Assembly: GCF_002869965.1 (NCBI RefSeq)
Contig: NZ_PEBS01000020.1
Span: forward strand, 1 to 64,000
Direction: 5' to 3'
Origin: Janthinobacterium sp. ROICE36
GTDB taxonomy: Bacteria; Pseudomonadota; Gammaproteobacteria; Burkholderiales; Burkholderiaceae_D
DNA: 64,000 bases
The position numbers and the translations under genes were made by a program. The notes under the pieces are model-generated. The model did no database searches. It worked only from the letters and a program-made list of their open reading frames with translations, and was not told the DNA's origin. How positions within the stretch are numbered: position 1 is the first letter of the stretch; every line of letters begins with the position of its first letter. Of the stretch, positions 58,524-64,000 are shown piece by piece.

Positions 58524-61286
58524 TCAACCACTATTCCGCAAACCCGCGGCGATGCCGTTGATCGACAGATGGATGCCCGTGCGCGCCGCCGCATCCTGTT
58601 TTCCTTCGCGGAAACGTTTCAACAGCTCCAGCTGCACGTGATTGAGCGGGTCGATATACGGGAAACGGTTGCGTATCGAGCGCTGCATCAACGGATTGGC
58701 TTGCTGCAACTCTTCCTGGCCCGTGATCAGTTTCAAGGCGTCCAGGGTGGCCGCATATTCGGCGCGGATGCGGGTAAAGATGGCCTCGCGCAAGGCTTTG
58801 TCCTTCACCAGTTCCGCATACTTGCCGGCAATGGCGATGTCGCTCTTGGCCAGCACCATATCCATGTTCGACAGCAAGGACGTGAAGAATGGCCAATCCG
58901 TGTACATGCCGCGTAGCACGTCCGCCCCGTCGGCGGGATGGGCGGCCAGGTAAGCTTGCACGGCGGAACCGAAACCGAACCAGCCCGGCAGCATCAAGCG
59001 GCATTGCGCCCAGCTCAAGACCCAGGGAATGGCGCGCAAATCCTCGATGGACTTGGATTTCTTGCGCGAGGCGGGACGGCTGCCGATATTGAGCGCGGCA
59101 ATTTCCGCGATCACCGTCGATTCCCAGAAATACTGTTCGAATCCTTCCGTGCCATACACGAGGTCGCGGTAAGCGTTCAAGGCCGTGCCGGACAGCTCTT
59201 CCATTGCGGCCAGGTGGCCCGCACCGGCCGAGGCCTTCGGCTGCAGCTGCGCCTGCGGCAGCAGGGTCGACTGAATGGTGGCGGCCACCAGCACTTCCAG
59301 GTTGCGGCGCCCTACTTCGGGGTTCGCATACTTGGCCGTGATGACTTCGCCCTGCTCCGTCAAACGGATTTGTCCTTGCACGGCGCCTGCCGGCTGGGCC
59401 AGGATGGCTTCGTAGCTGGGGCCGCCGCCCCGCCCGACGGAACCGCCACGCCCGTGGAACAATCGCAGCTTGATTTGATATTCTTTAAATACTGTCACCA
59501 ACTCGATCTCGGCCTTGTAGAGTTCCCAGCCCGAGGTGAGGAAGCCGCCGTCCTTGTTGCTGTCCGAGTAGCCGAGCATGACTTCCTGCTGGTCGGCGCG
59601 CGACGCAAGCAAGCCCCGGTAGAACGGCAAGCCGAAGGCGCGCGCCATGATGGCGGGGCCGGCGCGCAAGTCGTCGATTGTCTCGAACAGGGGAATGATG
59701 TTGACATCCACTTCGCGGCTATCCTGGCGCAGCAAGCCCACTTCCTTCAGCAGCAAAGCCACTTCCAGCAAGTCCGAGACGCTGGCCGCCTTCGAGATGA
59801 TGCAGTTCGGCACCGATTCGCGGCCATATTTGACGTGGGCTGCGCGCACGGCGCGGAAGATGTCGAGTTCGGAGGTGGTTTCCTCCGAATATTGCGCATA
59901 CGGCGACGTCAGCAGGCGTGGCGACTCCAGTTCGGCCAGCAGCACGGCGATGCGCTGCTCCTCATCGAGGTCCAGATAGACCAGGCCCGGCTGTGCGCCG
60001 GCAAACAGTTCATCCACGACACGCTCGTGCACGTCGGAATTCTGGCGCAAATCGAGCGGCGCCAGCGAAAAGCCGAAGACCTTGACGGCGCGGCGCAACT
60101 GGCGCAGCCGGCCACGCGCCAGCGCGCGCAAGCCATTGCTGACGAGCGAATGCTGAACCACGTCCAGGTCGGCCAGCAATTCAAACGCGGCAGCGTAAGG
60201 CCGCACGCCTTCGGCTTGCTTGCCCTTGCCAGAAAGCACCACGCGCGTGGCGTCCAGGCGCGCATGGATGCCATGCAGGGCGCGACGGTACGGTTCATCG
60301 ACCCGGTGCGGCGAGGCATCGGCCGAGCGTTCGGCCAGCGCGCGCAGCGGCTCGCTACAGGCGTTCAAGATTTGCGCCAGCGACAGTTGCGAAGCGAGCT
60401 TGCGCAATTCGCCCAGATAAAAGTCGAGTACCTTGTCGGCCTGCGTCTGCAGGGTGCTGCGCAGGATGTCGGCCGTGACAAAGGGGTTGCCGTCGCGGTC
60501 GCCGCCTATCCAACTGCCCACCTTCATGAAATTGGGCAATTCCGCATCTTTCCAGCGGGCATCACGCTGGGCCAGCATGGTTTCCAACGAGGAATACAGT
60601 TTCGGCAATTCGCGCAAGATGGTGTGGTCGTAGAACGACAGGCCATTCGCCACTTCATCCATGACGGACAGTTTGCTGGTGCGCAGCAGACGCGTCTGCC
60701 ACAGGGTGACGATGCCACGGCCCAGCGCTTCTTCGTTTTGCTCCGCCTCTTCCGGCGTCATTTGCACGCGGTCGCGCTCGCTCAACAAGCGGGCGATGGC
60801 CATCTGGCAATTCTGGATGCTCTTGCGCTGCACTTCCGTCGGATGCGCCGTGAAGACGGGGCTGACAAACGCATCTTCAAAGAAGGTTTCCAGCGCATCG
60901 GCCTTGCCCGCGTCAAACACATTGCCGACGGCATGGCTGAGGCTACCCTGGCGCGGCGGCGAACCGGCGATCAAATGGGCGCGCGTGCGGCGGATGTGGT
61001 GTTGGTCTTCTGCAATGTTGGCCAGCAGCGAGAAATAGCTGAACGCACGCGTCAATTGCGTGGTTTCTTCCTGCGACAGCGCTTGCAGCGCGTCCGACAG
61101 TTGCGCGCGCGCCACTTCATCATTGTCGCGGCGAAAACGGATGGCCAGCTGGCGCACATGCTCGATGCGCTCGAAGGCGGGGTCGCCCAGGTGGTTGCGG
61201 ATGGCGTCGCCCAGCAGACGGCCCAGTTGGCGGATATCGCTGCTCAGCAGCTCGTCTTTCACTTCATTCATTTGCATGGTATTCAT
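58524..61286 (-). CDS. ppc: Phosphoenolpyruvate carboxylase
   Basis: A 920-residue anaplerotic enzyme that carboxylates phosphoenolpyruvate to oxaloacetate. Conserved stretches: VFTAHPTEVQRKSI, GGDRDGNPFV, MLGYSDSNKDGGFL and FHGRGGSVGRGGG, all active-site elements. The C-terminus ends in the conserved residues ISINGIAAGLRNSG-like LSINGIAAGLRNSG. ATG at 61286 (MNTMQMNEV) or 61277 (MQMNEV) are preferred over 61310. It is the first of a ppc-gap-pyk run on one strand, though the palindrome suggests separate transcripts. Confidence 0.95.
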   Translation of the reverse strand: MNTMQMNEVKDELLSSDIRQLGRLLGDAIRNHLGDPAFERIEHVRQLAIRFRRDNDEVARAQLSDALQALSQEETTQLTRAFSYFSLLANIAEDQHHIRRTRAHLIAGSPPRQGSLSHAVGNVFDAGKADALETFFEDAFVSPVFTAHPTEVQRKSIQNCQMAIARLLSERDRVQMTPEEAEQNEEALGRGIVTLWQTRLLRTSKLSVMDEVANGLSFYDHTILRELPKLYSSLETMLAQRDARWKDAELPNFMKVGSWIGGDRDGNPFVTADILRSTLQTQADKVLDFYLGELRKLASQLSLAQILNACSEPLRALAERSADASPHRVDEPYRRALHGIHARLDATRVVLSGKGKQAEGVRPYAAAFELLADLDVVQHSLVSNGLRALARGRLRQLRRAVKVFGFSLAPLDLRQNSDVHERVVDELFAGAQPGLVYLDLDEEQRIAVLLAELESPRLLTSPYAQYSEETTSELDIFRAVRAAHVKYGRESVPNCIISKAASVSDLLEVALLLKEVGLLRQDSREVDVNIIPLFETIDDLRAGPAIMARAFGLPFYRGLLASRADQQEVMLGYSDSNKDGGFLTSGWELYKAEIELVTVFKEYQIKLRLFHGRGGSVGRGGGPSYEAILAQPAGAVQGQIRLTEQGEVITAKYANPEVGRRNLEVLVAATIQSTLLPQAQLQPKASAGAGHLAAMEELSGTALNAYRDLVYGTEGFEQYFWESTVIAEIAALNIGSRPASRKKSKSIEDLRAIPWVLSWAQCRLMLPGWFGFGSAVQAYLAAHPADGADVLRGMYTDWPFFTSLLSNMDMVLAKSDIAIAGKYAELVKDKALREAIFTRIRAEYAATLDALKLITGQEELQQANPLMQRSIRNRFPYIDPLNHVQLELLKRFREGKQDAAARTGIHLSINGIAAGLRNSG

Positions 61287-61631
61287 TTCCTGGGGCGGCC
61301 ACGTTGGCACCGCACAGATTGCGTAGTACGCGCTCCCCGGCCCGGGAAACGCCCATCATCCATTTTGTAGTAAATTTACCTTATTGTCTCACCATCCTCT
61401 TGATTTTCATCAATAAAATCCACGTCAAAAGGGCCACAAAGGGCTTGCGAGCTGTTTGCCAGGGCAACAATATGAAAATTTACTACGCATTTAAGTGAAA
61501 GGCAACCAAATTTGTCTTTCCAGGCTGAAAAGTGACGGTGCAAGTCACATGGCGGTGGCGATGGCCAGGCACTCTGCTGTATGCTGGCGGATAAAACAAG
61601 GATGTAATCCACATCTTTATAAGCGAACCCC
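61287..61631. other. Divergent regulatory region between ppc and nsrR
   Basis: About 345 bases without a convincing gene. It contains an 11-base inverted repeat, GTAGTAAATTT (61367-61377) and AAATTTACTAC (61476-61486), 98 bases apart; the first is part of the palindrome GTAAATTTAC (61370-61379). These look like a pair of regulator sites flanking the ppc promoter. The NsrR-type palindrome lies at the right end. Confidence 0.5.
61598..61617 (+). promoter_or_regulatory. NsrR-like operator before nsrR
   Basis: GATGT and ACATC arms (61601-61605, 61611-61615) are perfect inverted repeats with a 5-base spacer, extended on the right by ACATCTT, which pairs with AAGGATGT on the left. The half-site AAGATGY is that of NsrR operators in proteobacteria. 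It lies 14 bases before the nsrR start, so NsrR probably represses its own gene. Confidence 0.65.
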
Positions 61632-62087
61632 ATGCGACTGACTGCCTATACCGACTACACCCTGCGCACCCTGATGTATCTGGGCGTGCACCGTGACCGC
61701 CTCGTCACCATCCAGGACATCGCCGACCTGCATACCATTTCAAAGAATCATTTGATGAAGGTGGTGCACCAACTGGGCCTGTCAGGCATCGTGGAAACGG
61801 TGCGTGGGCGTAACGGCGGCCTGCGCCTGGCGCGCGACCCGGCCGAGATCAATATCGGCACGGTGGTGCGCGAGACGGAAAACGATTTTTTCATGGCGGA
61901 ATGTTTTAACAAGGAAAACAACACTTGCCCGTTGACGCCCGATTGCTTGCTGAAAGCCAAGCTGGGCCAGGCCACAACTGCCTTCCTGGCCGTGCTCGAC
62001 ACGGTGACGCTGGCATCGATACTCGACGCGACGCCGGGTGCGCCGCCGCTGGCGGCGGGCGTGATTCCCCTGCACCGGGCAAAGTAA
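61632..62087 (+). CDS. nsrR: Rrf2-family nitric oxide-sensitive repressor NsrR
   Basis: A 151-residue regulator with an N-terminal winged helix (MRLTAYTDYTLRTLMYLG, QDIADLHTISKNHLMKVVHQ, RGRNGGLRLARDP). The three cluster-ligand cysteines occur in AECFNKENNTCPLTPDC, the NsrR/IscR-type arrangement C-x7-C-x5-C. It binds an Fe-S cluster that is destroyed by nitric oxide, relieving repression. Its own start is preceded by a matching operator. No nitric-oxide detoxification gene (hmp, norB) lies in the window; the target genes must be elsewhere. Confidence 0.9.
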   Translation: MRLTAYTDYTLRTLMYLGVHRDRLVTIQDIADLHTISKNHLMKVVHQLGLSGIVETVRGRNGGLRLARDPAEINIGTVVRETENDFFMAECFNKENNTCPLTPDCLLKAKLGQATTAFLAVLDTVTLASILDATPGAPPLAAGVIPLHRAK

Positions 62088-62111
62088 GCACGCTAGGCGG
62101 TACGCTAAAAC

Positions 62112-62139
62112 AACAATGCCCGGCAAGCCGGGCATTGTT
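62112..62139. terminator. Bidirectional terminator between nsrR and actP
   Basis: AACAATGCCCGGC (62112-62124) and GCCGGGCATTGTT (62127-62139) form a perfect 13-bp stem with a very short loop, followed on the plus strand by TTTCCTT. Located between two convergent genes, it should serve both. Confidence 0.85.
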
Positions 62140-62162
62140 TCCTTCAATAACTAACTACGCCA

Positions 62163-63848
62163 TCAATGCGCACTGGCACCAGAGGCGCCGATGCCCGTTT
62201 CCGAACGCATTTGCTGCGCTTCGTAGCCGGCGCGGTCGATGCGCGCGCGGGGGCTCCTGTCGAGCACCGAGAACAGCCAGATACCGACAAAGCCTGCCGT
62301 CATCGAGAACAGCGCTGGCGAGGCATACGGGAACAGCGCCGCCGGATGGCCCAGCACATCGACCCATACGGACTTCGACACCACCGTCAGCGCCACGGCC
62401 GTGGTCAAGCCCAGGAAGCCGCCGATGGTGGCGCCCCGCGTGGTGCAGTCTTTCCACAGCACCGACATGAACAGCACGGGGAAGTTGGCCGAGGCGGCGA
62501 TGGCGAAGGCCAGCGAGACCATGAAGGCGATGTTCTGCTTCTCGAAAGCGATGCCCAGCACCACGGCGATGATGCCGAGAATAATCGTCGTCACGCGCGA
62601 CACTTTCAATTCGTTGGCGCCCGTGGCCTTGCCCTTCTTGATGACAGTGGCATACAGATCATGCGACACGGCCGATGCGCCCGACAGGGTCAAGCCAGCC
62701 ACGACGGCCAGGATGGTGGCAAACGCGACAGCCGACATGAAGCCGAGGAAGACATTGCCGCCCACCGCCTTGGCCAGATGCACGGCCGCCATGTTATTGC
62801 CACCCAGCAACTTGCCGGCAGCATCCTTGAACTCGGGATTGGTGCTGACCAGCACGATGGCGCCAAAGCCGATGATGAAGGTCAGGATGTAGAAATAGGC
62901 GATCCAGGTGGTGGCCCAGAATACGGATTTGCGCGCTTCCTTGGCGCTCGGCACCGTGAAGAAACGCATCAGGATGTGCGGCAAGCCGGCCGTACCGAAC
63001 ATCAACGCCATGCCGAAGGAGATGGCCGAGATCGGGTCCTTGATGAAGGAACCGGGACCCATAATGGCTTCCTTGGCGGCGTGCACGTCCACCGACTTGG
63101 CGAACAACGCTTCCGGGCTGAAGTTGAATTGCGCCAGCACGGCAACGGCCATGAAGGTGGCGCCCCCCAGCAGCATCACGGCCTTGATGATCTGTACCCA
63201 GGTAGTGGCCGTCATGCCCCCAAACAGTACGTAAATCATCATCAAGGTACCGACCAGGACGACGGCGATCCAGTATTCCAGGCCGAACAGCAGCTTGATC
63301 AGCTGGCCCGCCCCCACCATCTGCGCGATCAGGTAGAACGCCACCACGACGAGGGTGCCGGAAGCCGAGAAAATGCGGATCGGCGCCTGCTTGAAGCGGT
63401 AGGCGGCCACATCAGCAAACGTGTAGCGGCCCAGGTTGCGCAGGCGCTCGGCCATCAGGAAGGTGATGATGGGCCAGCCGACGAGAAAGCCGATGGCGTA
63501 GATCAAGCCATCGTAACCGTTCAGGAAGACGGCGGCGGAAATACCCAGGAAGGAGGCGGCCGACATATAGTCGCCCGCAATGGCCAGGCCATTCTGGAAG
63601 CCCGTGATGCCGCCGCCGGCCGTGTAGAAATCGGAGGCCGACTTGGTCTTCGCGGCCGCCCACTTGGTGACGAACAGGGTGAAGATGACGAAGACGGCGA
63701 ACATGGTGATCGCCGTCCAGTTGGTGGGTTGCTTGACTGCCTGGCCCAGGTCGGCACCGGCCGCCAGCACGCTGTTGCTGGCGCCCACCAGCAAGGTCAG
63801 GGCTGCCAGGCAGGACAATGTGCGTTGCATCGATGTGGTGCGACTCAT
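62163..63848 (-). CDS. actP: Cation/acetate symporter ActP
   Basis: A 561-residue sodium:solute symporter. A signal-type N-terminus is followed by about thirteen helices. Conserved features: [54 protein letters not shown] and [20 protein letters not shown], as in ActP (YjcG). It imports acetate and other short-chain carboxylates. Its start overlaps the DUF485 gene's stop by four bases (ATGA), the same arrangement as the yjcH-actP pair of E. coli. Confidence 0.9.
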   Translation of the reverse strand: MSRTTSMQRTLSCLAALTLLVGASNSVLAAGADLGQAVKQPTNWTAITMFAVFVIFTLFVTKWAAAKTKSASDFYTAGGGITGFQNGLAIAGDYMSAASFLGISAAVFLNGYDGLIYAIGFLVGWPIITFLMAERLRNLGRYTFADVAAYRFKQAPIRIFSASGTLVVVAFYLIAQMVGAGQLIKLLFGLEYWIAVVLVGTLMMIYVLFGGMTATTWVQIIKAVMLLGGATFMAVAVLAQFNFSPEALFAKSVDVHAAKEAIMGPGSFIKDPISAISFGMALMFGTAGLPHILMRFFTVPSAKEARKSVFWATTWIAYFYILTFIIGFGAIVLVSTNPEFKDAAGKLLGGNNMAAVHLAKAVGGNVFLGFMSAVAFATILAVVAGLTLSGASAVSHDLYATVIKKGKATGANELKVSRVTTIILGIIAVVLGIAFEKQNIAFMVSLAFAIAASANFPVLFMSVLWKDCTTRGATIGGFLGLTTAVALTVVSKSVWVDVLGHPAALFPYASPALFSMTAGFVGIWLFSVLDRSPRARIDRAGYEAQQMRSETGIGASGASAH

Positions 63849-64000
63849 GCCTGCACCCGCGCTTGAATGGCTTGCGTCAAGTCGTCGAATTGCTTGTTGG
63901 CGCGGCGCACATAAATGCCGGTGATCACCACGGTAAACACGATCACGAACAGGCCGATCGGCATGCCCCAGGTCATCACGCCGGTGCCCGTTTTAGTGGC
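63845..64000 (-). CDS. DUF485 membrane protein, 5' end beyond the window
   Basis: The last 51 residues are visible, ending [11 protein letters not shown]. One membrane helix ([19 protein letters not shown]) and the segment [12 protein letters not shown] match the C-terminus of DUF485 (YjcH) proteins, which accompany ActP-type acetate symporters. The start is outside the window. Its stop overlaps the actP start, so the two are translationally coupled. Truncation is a window artefact only. Confidence 0.85.
   Translation of the reverse strand, partial: ATKTGTGVMTWGMPIGLFVIVFTVVITGIYVRRANKQFDDLTQAIQARVQA

Noticed and set aside
58938-61370. An 810-codon frame opposite ppc
   Set aside because: It lies over the well-conserved phosphoenolpyruvate carboxylase gene and has the composition of an antisense artefact.
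61376-61633. An 85-codon minus-strand frame in the ppc-nsrR spacer
   Set aside because: It covers the NsrR operator and promoter region and shows no protein-like features.
1-64000. tRNA, rRNA, riboswitch or prophage genes
   Set aside because: I looked for tRNA cloverleaf ends, rRNA stretches, common riboswitch cores and phage structural genes and recognised none. A covariance-model scan could still find one.

Overview
The window is GC-rich chromosomal DNA from a betaproteobacterium, most probably of the Oxalobacteraceae (Janthinobacterium/Massilia/Duganella type). That placement rests on the protein types (MXKDX-repeat protein, NsrR, YeiE/YeiH, DUF1842, NrsF-type ECF pair, several FecIR/TonB systems) and on a dispersed palindrome with GGGGTCAGACC arms. 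It is inference, not a database result. No rRNA, tRNA or CRISPR array was seen. The left edge cuts through an IS256-family insertion sequence.

Layout. 1-0.5 kb: IS256 end that truncates a small gene. 0.9-12.7 kb: exporters (RhtA, LysE, YeiH, MFS) with regulators (YeiE-type LysR, XRE-cupin, AraC), a CAT-like acetyltransferase, an EAL protein and an MXKDX-repeat protein, plus a chemoreceptor and a GNAT gene that each carry internal deletions. 12.7-20.6 kb: an ECF sigma/NrsF-type anti-sigma pair with a divergent DUF1223-cytochrome b-molybdopterin enzyme operon and a downstream DUF4331-lipoprotein-TPR-HupE block. 20.7-26 kb: a FecI/FecR/TonB receptor/PepSY iron system whose receptor has an in-frame stop and whose PepSY gene is frameshifted. 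26-32.6 kb: a TonB receptor, a membrane-anchored receiver protein, an Imm22-like gene and an 897-residue polysaccharide deacetylase-caspase-EF-hand-TPR fusion. 32.7-37.9 kb: homogentisate dioxygenase with decayed neighbours, MsrA, and an MBL-fold protein. 38-46 kb: HemB, a VirK/YbjX protein, a two-component system, DUF481 and an esterase-like lipoprotein. 45-50 kb: an HD-GYP response regulator and a giant MHYT hybrid kinase. 51-55.4 kb: an intact, Fur-boxed FecI/FecR/TonB system. 55.5-64 kb: central carbon metabolism (pyk, gap, ppc), NsrR, and the acetate permease ActP with its DUF485 partner cut by the right edge.

Two themes stand out. First, about ten genes in the first 36 kb are broken by stop codons, small indels, a 7-bp tandem duplication or larger deletions, while the remaining 28 kb looks intact. 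The mixed lesion types, and the way they hit partner genes (cytochrome b with its molybdoenzyme, TonB receptor with PepSY), suggest real decay, although sequencing error cannot be excluded for the 1-2 nt cases. Second, the 28.3-32.6 kb block is the best candidate for an undescribed system. It pairs a periplasm-facing deacetylase-caspase fusion and an Imm22-like protein with a convergent membrane-anchored receiver protein, whose N-terminal module resembles one I associate with bacterial conflict and stress proteins.
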